Below are positions 1 through 6,217 of a DNA stretch of 64,000 nt, in pieces. The notes beneath the pieces were generated by a model. It saw nothing but the letters and a program-made list of their open reading frames with translations, ran no database searches and was not told where the DNA came from. The position numbers and the translations under genes were made by a program. The stretch covers positions 1 through 64,000 of the forward strand of contig JAJRRB010000078.1 of NCBI GenBank assembly GCA_024279915.1. The letters run 5' to 3'. This DNA is from Deltaproteobacteria bacterium. Lineage in GTDB: Bacteria; Desulfobacterota; Desulfuromonadia; Desulfuromonadales; BM103. Positions within the stretch are counted from its first letter, which is position 1; every line of letters starts with the position of its first letter.

Positions 1-50
1 TGCAGATCGATACCGCAATAATAATCGTGCTGTTTGTTGTAGAATCTCAT
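1..50 (-). CDS. IS110-family (IS1111-like) transposase, N-terminal fragment
   Basis: Only the first 16 codons lie in the window; the gene runs off the left edge. The translated start, MRFYNKQHDYYCGIDLH, resembles IS110-family DEDD transposases, whose first catalytic Asp sits in a YCGIDLH-like motif. An AAGGAG ribosome binding site lies about 8 bases upstream of the ATG (complement of 48-50). The noncoding stretch before attC is under 80 bp, which suits the IS1111 subgroup, where the guide (bridge) RNA is on the other side of the transposase. IS1111 members are known to insert into attC sites, and the neighbour here is a degenerate attC. Subgroup assignment is inference. Confidence 0.7.
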   Translation of the reverse strand, partial: MRFYNKQHDYYCGIDL

Positions 51-92
51 GGTGTAGGCTCCTTTTCTTTGAGGTTTGTTGTCTACTCAAAG

Positions 93-113
93 GATACCGG
101 ATGGTCCGGTATC
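93..113. repeat. Perfect 9-bp inverted repeat in the IS left end
   Basis: GATACCGGA and TCCGGTATC flank a 3-base loop between the transposase start and the attC. It could be part of the subterminal end of the insertion sequence or a transcriptional stop isolating the transposase from the cassettes. No long T-run follows. Confidence 0.5.
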
Positions 114-126
114 TGGGAGGGGGCCT

Positions 127-244
127 GCACTAGTATCAAATCAACCGGACGGAAAATACGACTGCACTAAATTGAAAAGCGAAATCTAAATTGCGGTGGG
201 TCACGCAAGTTCGCGTTGCCGCCGGTTATCAAGAACCGTTCGCT
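127..244 (+). other. attC recombination site 1 (degenerate)
   Basis: The site shares the L'' box CAACCGGACGG, the central AAATTGCGGTGG block and the L' box GCCGCCGGTTATC with the two attC sites downstream. Its outer R'' box (GCACTAG) and R' box (GTTCGCT) deviate from the RYYYAAC and GTTRRRY consensus. The damaged R'' side faces the insertion sequence, which suggests that the element inserted into or beside this attC. Cassette orientation places the integrase gene to the left, outside the window. Confidence 0.65.
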
Positions 245-447
245 TTACAGACTTATGCAAAATCTGCAAACATTACTTTGGTGAAGCTCGACAGTCAGGA
301 AGTAGTCACAGAATCTACAAAACTCCGTGGCAAGGTGATCCACGCGTTAACATTCAAAACAGCAAAGGCAAAGCTAAAGCATATCAGGTCAAACAGGTGC
401 TTAAAGCCATAGAGAGAATGGAGGTGGAAAATGACATTAAAAAATGA
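196..447 (+). CDS. hicA: HicA-like toxin (mRNA interferase), start inside attC
   Basis: Small toxin of a HicAB type II system; HicA proteins are double-stranded-RNA-binding-fold mRNA interferases. From residue 14 onward the protein has the HicA pattern: VRFTDLCKICKHYF, then GSSHRIYKTP with the conserved active-site His, then NIQNSKGKAKAYQVKQVLKAIE. The only start I find is a GTG at 196, and the first 13 residues are encoded by the attC site rather than by HicA-like sequence. The native N-terminus may therefore have been replaced at cassette formation. The 3' end overlaps hicB by 17 bp, indicating translational coupling. It belongs to the cassette bounded by attC1 and attC2. Confidence 0.7.
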   Translation: MGHASSRCRRLSRTVRFTDLCKICKHYFGEARQSGSSHRIYKTPWQGDPRVNIQNSKGKAKAYQVKQVLKAIERMEVENDIKK

Positions 448-760
448 TCATTACACATATCGAGTTACCTGGTCAGCAGAAGACAACGAATATGTCGGCC
501 TCTGCGTGGAATTCTCCAGTTTAAGCTGGCTTTCCAAGACTCCCGAAGCAGCCTTAAAAGGTATTCGCAATATCATCTCTGAAGTAATAATGGACATGAA
601 AGAAAATGGAGAGGAAATTCCACAGCCAATTGCCAACAAAAATTATAGTGGCAAATTTATGGTTCGCTTACCTCCGGAAGTTCATCGCGATCTTGCAATC
701 CAAGCAGCTGAATCAGGTGTAAGTATCAACAGATTAGTTAGTGCTCGCTTGAGTCGTTGA
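431..760 (+). CDS. hicB: HicB-like antitoxin
   Basis: Antitoxin and autorepressor partner of the upstream HicA. The N-terminal part (residues 7-55) has the partially degraded RNase H-like fold pattern of HicB (YTYRVTWSAEDNEYVGLCVE followed by a helix with TPEAALKGI). The C-terminal 40 residues (FMVRLPPEVHRDLAIQAAES then VSINRLVSARLS) form a ribbon-helix-helix DNA-binding domain. Length (109 aa) is normal for the long HicB class. It overlaps hicA and its stop lies about 10 bp before attC2, the compact layout expected of an integron cassette. Confidence 0.85.
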   Translation: MTLKNDHYTYRVTWSAEDNEYVGLCVEFSSLSWLSKTPEAALKGIRNIISEVIMDMKENGEEIPQPIANKNYSGKFMVRLPPEVHRDLAIQAAESGVSINRLVSARLSR

Positions 761-769
761 TATAAAACC

Positions 770-884
770 GCACAACCATCAAATCAAGCGGACGGAAAAC
801 GCAGGTGTGGTTCACGAAAAGAAAAATCAAATTGCGGTGGTAACGTGACCAGTTCGTTGCCGCCGCTTATCTCAACCGTTGGGC
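770..884 (+). other. attC recombination site 2
   Basis: Complete attC of 115 bp: R'' GCACAAC (one mismatch to RYYYAAC), L'' CAAGCGGACGG, central CAAATTGCGGTGG, L' GCCGCCGCTTATC and R' GTTGGGC, which fits GTTRRRY. The L''/L' pair carries a compensating change relative to sites 1 and 3 (GCGG with CCGC against CCGG with CCGG), so pairing is preserved. It closes the hicAB cassette. Confidence 0.8.
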
Positions 885-896
885 AAACAAAAAGCG

Positions 897-924
897 TTGA
901 CATACCATCTATGACATCTATACT
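897..924 (+). promoter_or_regulatory. Cassette-borne sigma-70 promoter of the second TA pair
   Basis: TTGACA at 897-902 and TATACT at 919-924 with a 16-bp spacer, directly after attC2 and 10 bp before the toxin start. Cassettes carrying toxin-antitoxin genes commonly bring their own promoter because most cassettes are silent far from the integron promoter. Confidence 0.6.
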
Positions 925-933
925 ATAAACAGT

Positions 934-1215
934 ATGTGGACAATATATGAACATCGTAGTGTAGCAAAGCAACTGCAGTCAGCTCCTGTTGAAGTCCTCA
1001 AAAGGTATGAAAAGTGGAAGGATATAGTTGCATTATCAGGACCACAAGGACTACGCCAACTTAAAGGTCTGCATGATGAATCGTTATCTGGACAATGGAA
1101 AGGATACCGATCTTCACGGCTTAATCTGCAGTATAGAGTTATTTACAAAGTGGAGAAGGAACAATTACACATCCTAGTAGAAAAAATCACTCCTCACGAC
1201 TATAGGAGGAAATAG
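934..1215 (+). CDS. RelE-like toxin of a toxin-first TA pair
   Basis: 93-residue protein with the RelE/ParE-fold pattern: N-terminal helical hairpin, then GLRQLKGLHDESLSGQWKGY with the Lys/Arg-rich strand, then LQYRVIYKVEKEQLHILVEKITPHDYRR, typical of ribosome-dependent mRNA interferases. The conserved C-terminal ITPHDYR supports the assignment. It is followed after 1 bp by an Xre-type antitoxin, giving a HigBA-like toxin-first order. It lies in the cassette between attC2 and attC3 and has its own promoter. I cannot decide between HigB, RelE and YafQ subfamilies. Confidence 0.75.
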   Translation: MWTIYEHRSVAKQLQSAPVEVLKRYEKWKDIVALSGPQGLRQLKGLHDESLSGQWKGYRSSRLNLQYRVIYKVEKEQLHILVEKITPHDYRRK

Positions 1216-1216
1216 T

Positions 1217-1477
1217 ATGGCAAATTACAACAAAGCAAAAAGATTAATTGAAGTTTCTGTCGGTGATTCTTTAAGAATCATTCGAGAATTTCAAGCACTT
1301 AGTCAAAACGAGTTGGCGGCAATGACAAACATTCCACAATCAACAATATCAGCAATAGAAAATAACAGAATCAAGCTTGGAGTTGAGAGAGCTAAGGTGT
1401 TTGCAAGAGCACTTCAGTGTCACCCAGCAGTTTTAGTCTTTCCTGGCTGGGACATTCAGCACGAGTCTGCAGCATAG
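1217..1477 (+). CDS. Xre-family HTH antitoxin
   Basis: 86-residue protein with a single lambda-repressor-like helix-turn-helix at residues 20-75: SLRIIREFQALSQNELA, then IPQSTISAIENNRIKLGVERAKVFARAL. It neutralises the RelE-like toxin encoded immediately upstream and is expected to repress the shared promoter. The start is preceded by AGGAGG overlapping the toxin's last codons (1204-1209). The stop abuts attC3, so the cassette ends here. Confidence 0.8.
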   Translation: MANYNKAKRLIEVSVGDSLRIIREFQALSQNELAAMTNIPQSTISAIENNRIKLGVERAKVFARALQCHPAVLVFPGWDIQHESAA

Positions 1478-1592
1478 GCCCAACAATCAAATCAACCGGA
1501 CGGAATAAGTTTGGCGCATACTCGAAAAGCAAAACCAAATTGCGATGGTGGCCTAAACCTCACGTAGCCGCCGGTTATCAAAACCGTTAAAC
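1478..1592 (+). other. attC recombination site 3, distal end of the array
   Basis: Best-conserved attC of the array: R'' GCCCAAC (fits RYYYAAC), L'' CAACCGGACGG, central CCAAATTGCGATGG, L' GCCGCCGGTTATC and R' GTTAAAC (fits GTTRRRY). Total length is 115 bp. The three sites are near-identical in length and sequence, as in sedentary chromosomal integrons. No further attC is visible to the right, so this appears to be the last cassette. Confidence 0.85.
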
Positions 1593-1632
1593 AATATCAG
1601 CCCTTCTTCCCAGTGCCCACCTTCGTCCTGAC

Positions 1633-1656
1633 TGGGGAGCCGTGCAGGACTCGAAC
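1633..1656 (-). repeat. tRNA 3'-end remnant (possible att site)
   Basis: On the minus strand this 24-bp stretch reads as the T-loop and acceptor end of a tRNA: GTTCGAGTCCTGCACGGCTC followed by CCCA. The 5' half of the T-stem and the rest of the tRNA are absent, so it is not a functional gene. Such 3'-end duplications are the usual scar of integrases that target tRNA genes. It sits about 40 bp beyond the last attC. Confidence 0.4.
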
Positions 1657-1718
1657 TAATTGGGGAATGTATCGGAAGTAATTCCGTATATTCACGAGTC
1701 GAATTCAAAAAAACTAGA

Positions 1719-2090
1719 ATGAATACACTACAGACCTACATAAAAAGCTATTGGATTGCTCTCACACTGTTTACTCTTGTAGTCATTACGACCTTATCTC
1801 TCTGGCCTCTAGAAAGTTTACCTTCTGTACCGGGCAGTGATAAAATTCACCACTTTATCGCTTACGCCGCCCTGGTGTTTCCTACCGCTCTACGCAAGCC
1901 AAAGCATTGGAAAAAAATCGGTTTATTTTTTATTGTCTTTAGCGGCATCATTGAATTATTGCAGCCCTATGTGAATCGATATGGGGAGTGGCAGGATATG
2001 GCTGCTAATACAATAGGAGTCGTTTGCGGCATACTTATCGCGGAGTTGATAATCTACTTCTTTCCTGTTCATTCCAAAAGATCATCCTAA
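1719..2090 (+). CDS. VanZ-like membrane protein
   Basis: 123-residue integral membrane protein with about four hydrophobic segments (roughly residues 12-30, 43-55, 65-82 and 95-114). It carries the VanZ-family signature: a DKIHHFIAYAALVF-like segment after the first helix, and GEWQDMAANTIGVVCG near the end. Family members are poorly characterised; VanZ confers low-level teicoplanin tolerance in enterococci. The gene follows the integron array but no attC follows it, so it is probably resident chromosome rather than a cassette. No antibiotic role can be inferred here. Confidence 0.7.
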   Translation: MNTLQTYIKSYWIALTLFTLVVITTLSLWPLESLPSVPGSDKIHHFIAYAALVFPTALRKPKHWKKIGLFFIVFSGIIELLQPYVNRYGEWQDMAANTIGVVCGILIAELIIYFFPVHSKRSS

Positions 2091-2162
2091 GCCATTCACT
2101 GGCACTGCTACGCCTGACAGAGCTTCCGTCTCTCTTCCATAGTGTAAACTCGAAAAAGTGCA

Positions 2163-2225
2163 GGTTCCGGAACCTTGCTGAACTGAGTTTATAATTTATA
2201 CTTGTTGTCGCACTTATAAATTATA
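2163..2225. promoter_or_regulatory. Palindromes upstream of the VOC gene
   Basis: GGTTCCGGAACC (2163-2174) is a perfect 12-bp palindrome. TATAATTTATA (2190-2200) pairs with TATAAATTATA (2215-2225) as a perfect 11-bp inverted repeat across 14 bases. The AT-rich repeat ends about 27 bp before the start codon and could serve as operator or promoter. The regulator is unknown. Confidence 0.35.
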
Positions 2226-2251
2226 GGCCCTTTATCTTCAGCGGAGGCAGC

Positions 2252-2836
2252 ATGAAATACACAGGAGTCAATCATCTGGCCATGGCGACCGGGGACATGG
2301 ACCGAACCATTCTATTCTGGCGGGATCTCCTGGAAATGCGCATGGTGGCAGGGGTTGGGGAACCTGGATTCAGGCATTATTTTTTTGAAATTTCCGATAA
2401 CGATCTGATTGCATTTTTTGAATGGAAAGATGTTGAAGCTGTGCCTGCCAAGGTTCATGGTTCCCCAGTGAAAGGCCCCTTTATCTTTGACCACGTCGCC
2501 TTTGGTGTCGAAAAGAGTGAAGACCTGTGGGAGCTCAAGGACAAGTTGGATGCCGCTGGGTTCCCCTGCACGAATGTGAAAGACCACGGTTTTATCCACT
2601 CTGTCTATGCTCATGATCCCAACGGCATACCGATCGAGTTCAGTTGGGCTGTGGATTGTGTCGACATCCACCAAAATCCGATTCTGGCTGATTCTTCTCC
2701 CAGTGCCCGGGCAAAAGAAGGTGCCGAGCCTATGCCTGGACGCTGGCCGGAGGTGATCAATCCGACGGAGGAAAAAGATAAGACGATCGTGAAAGCGGCA
2801 GGAAGTGAACTTTACCACTGCTTGAAGAAGCCATGA
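2252..2836 (+). CDS. VOC-family (glyoxalase/dioxygenase-like) protein
   Basis: 194-residue protein with two beta-alpha-beta-beta-beta modules of the vicinal-oxygen-chelate fold. Candidate metal ligands are visible: His8 (TGVNHLAMATGDM), His in FDHVAFGVE, and Glu in GIPIEFSW. Strand signature DPNGIPIEFSW is typical of glyoxalase and ring-cleavage relatives. The C-terminal 45 residues extend beyond the minimal domain. Substrate unknown. A strong AGCGGAGGCAGC ribosome site precedes the ATG. It converges with the DJ-1/PfpI gene, another family that includes glyoxalase-type enzymes, so a joint role in aldehyde detoxification is possible but speculative. Confidence 0.8.
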   Translation: MKYTGVNHLAMATGDMDRTILFWRDLLEMRMVAGVGEPGFRHYFFEISDNDLIAFFEWKDVEAVPAKVHGSPVKGPFIFDHVAFGVEKSEDLWELKDKLDAAGFPCTNVKDHGFIHSVYAHDPNGIPIEFSWAVDCVDIHQNPILADSSPSARAKEGAEPMPGRWPEVINPTEEKDKTIVKAAGSELYHCLKKP

Positions 2837-2885
2837 GCTCTCAGGTATTGTGGACGTTCGGTGTTTGGCATTCACATCTCTTGAT

Positions 2886-3563
2886 TCAGGACAACTTTGC
2901 CAGCAGGGCCTTGGCCACCGGTTCCGATGATGCCGGGTTCTGCCCCGTGATCAACAGGCCGTCCGTAACGACATGGGCCTGCCAGTCCTCAGCCCTGGAA
3001 AAGTTGGCGCCATTCTGCTTGAGCATATCCTCGACCAGGAACGGCACGACCTCCGTGAGCGCGACCGATTCTTCCTCGGTATTGGTGAAACCGGTGACCG
3101 CCTTGCCCTGTACGACGGAGGTACCGTCGGATGTTTTGGGATGACGCAGCACAGCGGGGGCATGGCAAACGGCGGCGACAGGTTTGTTGGTGGAAAGCAT
3201 GGTTTCGATCAGGGTAATAGAGGCCACATCTTCAGCTAAATCCCACAGAGGACCATGCCCGCCGGGGTAAAAAACAGCGTCAAAATCATCTGCGGAGACA
3301 TCTTCCAGTTTGAGCGTGTGGCTCAGGGCTGCCTGTGCAGCAGCATCTGTTTCAAAACGGCGCGTGGCATCGGTTTGAAAATCGGGAGCATCGCTTTTCG
3401 GATCAAGTGGCGGGTGGCCACCGAGCGGTGACGCTAAAGTGAGTTCCGCGCCTGCATCCTTAAAAACATAGTAGGGAGCAGCAAATTCTTCCAGCCAGAA
3501 ACCGGTTTTTTCGCCAGTATCGCCGAGCTTGTCATGAGAGGTCAGTACGATCAGGATTTTCAT
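2886..3563 (-). CDS. DJ-1/PfpI-family protein (Hsp31/glyoxalase III-like)
   Basis: 225-residue class I glutamine-amidotransferase-like protein. It has the nucleophile elbow AAVCHAPA with catalytic Cys and adjacent His, the upstream DAVFYPGGHGPLWDLA loop with Gly-His, and a C-terminal LLITGQNPASS motif. Length and the GFWLEEFAAPYYVF segment match the Hsp31-like branch, which contains chaperones and glutathione-independent glyoxalases. The start is supported by GGAGACGATATG spacing on the minus strand. Single gene, convergent with the VOC gene 49 bp away. Confidence 0.85.
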   Translation of the reverse strand: MKILIVLTSHDKLGDTGEKTGFWLEEFAAPYYVFKDAGAELTLASPLGGHPPLDPKSDAPDFQTDATRRFETDAAAQAALSHTLKLEDVSADDFDAVFYPGGHGPLWDLAEDVASITLIETMLSTNKPVAAVCHAPAVLRHPKTSDGTSVVQGKAVTGFTNTEEESVALTEVVPFLVEDMLKQNGANFSRAEDWQAHVVTDGLLITGQNPASSEPVAKALLAKLS

Positions 3564-4152
3564 ATCGTCTCCTTAATTTACGGAACGGTTAAATAAATCG
3601 TTGCACATCTCTGCAGTCTAGCAGCCTGTCGGACAATCAGGGCTGAAGCGAAAATTTGAATGTTTGAGGCCAGATTTTGGCTCATTTGAGAGTAATAGCC
3701 GTAGCTATTGGTCGAAAAGAAGCTGAAATATGGACCAAACAGACGAATTTGCAGCCAGTTTATTGATTGTCCGACAGGCTGCTTGAGTTCGACATTACCC
3801 GATGTCACCTAATGTGCAACCTGGGCTCTTTCTGCGGAGTTCTGGTGACACCCTACTTAATTGCAGCCCGTTAGTTGGTTCCATCTCTGCCGAATCGGTG
3901 GAGAACTGTAATGTGTTTTGAGGTGGAGGTACAATCAATATAGCTTTTGTTTGCGTTACAATTAAGTCACATGAATGCTTCAGGATCGCGTTTATGCATT
4001 CACAAAAAAGGCATTCAAGGCTTAAAATTTGTGTGCTCCCATTATGAATGTTAAAATCAATCTTCTGTCTCTCGACACCTCAAGTAGAGTGTTGAAAACG
4101 TGGTCATCGTCAATTCAATGCAAGAGGTGACACGTAACGAAAAGGATATTCA
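3564..4152. other. Intergenic region with hairpin element
   Basis: 589 bp without a convincing gene. It contains the 164-bp hairpin element described separately at 3620-3783. The remainder (3784-4152) is AT-rich with no clear reading frame and presumably holds the promoter of the M48 peptidase gene; I cannot fix its boxes. Confidence 0.6.
3620..3783. repeat. MITE-like hairpin element with 20-bp terminal inverted repeats
   Basis: The ends AGCAGCCTGTCGGACAATCA (3620-3639) and TGATTGTCCGACAGGCTGCT (3764-3783) are exact reverse complements. The interior continues as an imperfect hairpin (GGCTGAAGCGAAAATTTG against GAATTTGCAGCC) with a central ATAGC/GCTAT stem. There is no coding capacity. Partial copies of one end occur at about 18091-18125, 22795-22813 and 44405-44434, all between or beside genes. 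This fits a non-autonomous mobile or REP-like repeat. No transposase in the window shares these ends. Confidence 0.7.
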
Positions 4153-5694
4153 ATGGTGAAAAAGCAACTATTACTTTGGACAATGTTTGTCTTGCTCGCT
4201 GGCTGTGCAGTTAATCCGGTGACCGGCAAGAACGAGTTAAGCCTGGTCAGTGAACAACAGGAGCTTGCCATTGGCGAGGAGCAGTATGCACCTGCACGCC
4301 AATCGCAGGGGGGAGATTACGTCGTAGATCACGAGCTGACCGCCTATGTGAGTCTGGTGGGGCAGAAGCTGGCAGCGGTGAGTGACCGCACGCTTCCTTA
4401 TGAGTTCAAAGTAATAAATAGTTCCGTACCCAACGCCTGGGCGTTGCCCGGCGGCAAAATTTCCATCAACCGCGGCCTCTTGACGGAGTTGCAGAGTGAA
4501 GCTGAACTGGCAGCTGTGCTTGGCCACGAGATTGTGCATGCAGCAGCCAGGCATGGTGCCCAGAGTATGTCGAAAGGGATGTTGCTTCAAGCTGGTGCTG
4601 CAGGAGCCGCTCTTGCTACCCAGGGGACCAGCTATGCAAATCTGGCCCAGATGGGCGCGGGCCTCGGTGCGCAACTGATCACCCAAAAATACGGCCGCGA
4701 TGCCGAACGTGAGTCGGACTTCTACGGTATGCAGTACATGGTGCGTGCCGGTTACGATCCACAGGGCGCTGTCAATCTGCAGCGCACCTTTGTCAAGCTC
4801 TCTGAAGGCAAGCAACAAGATTGGATGACGGGTCTCTTTGCCAGCCATCCACCGTCTCAGGAACGCGTGCAGAACAATATCAAGCTGGCAGCGACAATGC
4901 CCAAAGGCGGAGAGATGGGGATCGCGCGTTATCGCGCCAAGATTGCCCATCTGCTCAAAACCAAGCCAGCTTACGAGGCCTATGATGAGGGTCGCAAGGC
5001 GCTCACCAAGGATGAGACTGCAACAGCAGGACGTCTGGCGCAACAAGCCATCGCACTGGAGCCAAAAGAGGCCTTGTTCTATGGATTGATGGGCGATGTG
5101 GAACAGGAAAAGCAGCGGCTGAAACCGGCGCTACAGCAGTATTACAAAGCAACCCAACTGAACCCGGATTTCTTTTACTACTATCTGCAGCGCGGCAAGG
5201 TGGAAGAACAGTTGCAGCTTAACATTCAGGCCCAGTCTGACCTGGAACGCAGTGTCGGGATTCTGCCCACTGCTGATGCCTATAACTCGCTCGGCAATCT
5301 GGCTCAAAGAGCTGGCCGCCTGAATGAAGCTAAAGCGTATTATGTCAAGGTGGGTAGTGAGGGCGAGCTGGGCGAGAAGGCCTACGGTGCGCTGGTTGAT
5401 CTGGACTTGAAGGATAACCCTGCTAAATATATCGAAGTCAGAGCAGGCCAGGACGCCCAGGGCAGAATCGTCGTGCAGATCAGCAATCCGACGCCGAGAG
5501 ATATCGACCGGATCGTGCTGATTCTGCAAGCCAGGAATGCTGCAGGCAAAGTGCAGAAGCTCCGACACAACTTAAAGGGTACGGTTACTGCCGGAAGTCA
5601 GAAGATTTTTGATCTTGGTCTGACGGGGAAACTGACTCAGGAGCAGATCAAGACATTACAAGCAGGGATTGTTGGAGCGCAGGTTGCTCGCTAA
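4153..5694 (+). CDS. M48 metalloprotease lipoprotein with TPR repeats (BepA-like)
   Basis: 513-residue exported lipoprotein: N-terminal hydrophobic segment ending in the lipobox LLAGC (Cys18). The M48 peptidase domain has the zinc motif HEIVHAAARH (residues 125-134) and a third ligand in DAERESDFYG (about Glu187). From about residue 260 there are TPR-type repeats (AYEAYDEGRKAL, AQQAIALEPKEA, QQYYKATQLNPDFF), then a beta-rich tail. This architecture resembles BepA/YfgC proteins, which act in the periplasm on outer-membrane protein assembly and quality control. It stands alone, converging with the methyltransferase reading frame. Confidence 0.85.
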   Translation: MVKKQLLLWTMFVLLAGCAVNPVTGKNELSLVSEQQELAIGEEQYAPARQSQGGDYVVDHELTAYVSLVGQKLAAVSDRTLPYEFKVINSSVPNAWALPGGKISINRGLLTELQSEAELAAVLGHEIVHAAARHGAQSMSKGMLLQAGAAGAALATQGTSYANLAQMGAGLGAQLITQKYGRDAERESDFYGMQYMVRAGYDPQGAVNLQRTFVKLSEGKQQDWMTGLFASHPPSQERVQNNIKLAATMPKGGEMGIARYRAKIAHLLKTKPAYEAYDEGRKALTKDETATAGRLAQQAIALEPKEALFYGLMGDVEQEKQRLKPALQQYYKATQLNPDFFYYYLQRGKVEEQLQLNIQAQSDLERSVGILPTADAYNSLGNLAQRAGRLNEAKAYYVKVGSEGELGEKAYGALVDLDLKDNPAKYIEVRAGQDAQGRIVVQISNPTPRDIDRIVLILQARNAAGKVQKLRHNLKGTVTAGSQKIFDLGLTGKLTQEQIKTLQAGIVGAQVAR

Positions 5695-5716
5695 CGCTCT
5701 TACTATTTGGAACAGA

Positions 5717-6217
5717 TCACCCGGTGGGAAACTGCCGACAATATTCGTACAGCGCCATGCTGGCAGCGGTCGCGGCGTTGAAGCTGTGAGGAAGACCGTA
5801 AACCGGGATCTCGACCACATCGTCCAATCATTCCAGAATCTCCGGCGTTAAGCCAGTGCGCTCGTTGCCAACGACCAGGACCGTGCGTCGCGCAAAAGAG
5901 TAGCTATGCATGCTCGTTGAATTGGTGGTCTGCTCCAACCCCACTAAGCGATAGCCGTCGCTGCGCAACTTGCGAAGAATCGGCGCCAAGCTGCGGTGAA
6001 TCGAGATATCAAGCTCTTCAGCTCCATCGCGGGCGATTTTTGAGATCAGAGTTACATTACCGGTCAAGACAAGTCGCTCTACAGCGCAGGCACTCGCTGT
6101 TCTGGCGACACTCGATATATTGACGTTACTACGCATGGGGGCGCAGGCGACAATAAGTTCTCGCGCTCGGCTGAGCGCAGATCCGTCCTTGTGACGCTGG
6201 TGTTCAAATTGGTTCAT
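5717..6217 (-). pseudogene. SpoU/TrmH-family RNA 2'-O-methyltransferase interrupted by TGA
   Basis: A 166-codon reading frame would give a normal-length TrmH-type methyltransferase, but codon 130 is TGA (complement of 5828-5830). Before it lie motif 1 (MRSNVNISSVARTASACAV) and motif 2 (TVLVVGNERTGLTPEIL). After it, in the same frame, come VVEIPVYGLPHSFNAATAAS and MALYEYC, the SAM-binding knot. The truncated product would lack the cofactor site. TGA could stem from TGG or CGA by one substitution. No sign of selenocysteine use. The start overlaps truA by 4 bp (ATGA), so it is the last gene of the minus-strand operon. Confidence 0.7.

Noticed and set aside
1633-1656. Functional tRNA gene
   Set aside because: Only the T-loop and acceptor 3' half are present; the D-arm and anticodon arm are missing.
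3578-3808. 76-codon open frame across the hairpin element
   Set aside because: It is made of the inverted repeat and spacer; no ribosome site and no plausible protein features.
4237-5046. 269-codon open frame antisense to the M48 peptidase
   Set aside because: It lies wholly inside a gene with clear lipobox and HExxH motifs, and its product has no recognisable domain.
5828-5830. Selenocysteine at the TGA of the methyltransferase
   Set aside because: The family has no Cys or Sec at this position, and I see no convincing selenocysteine-insertion hairpin directly downstream. A point mutation or sequencing error is simpler.
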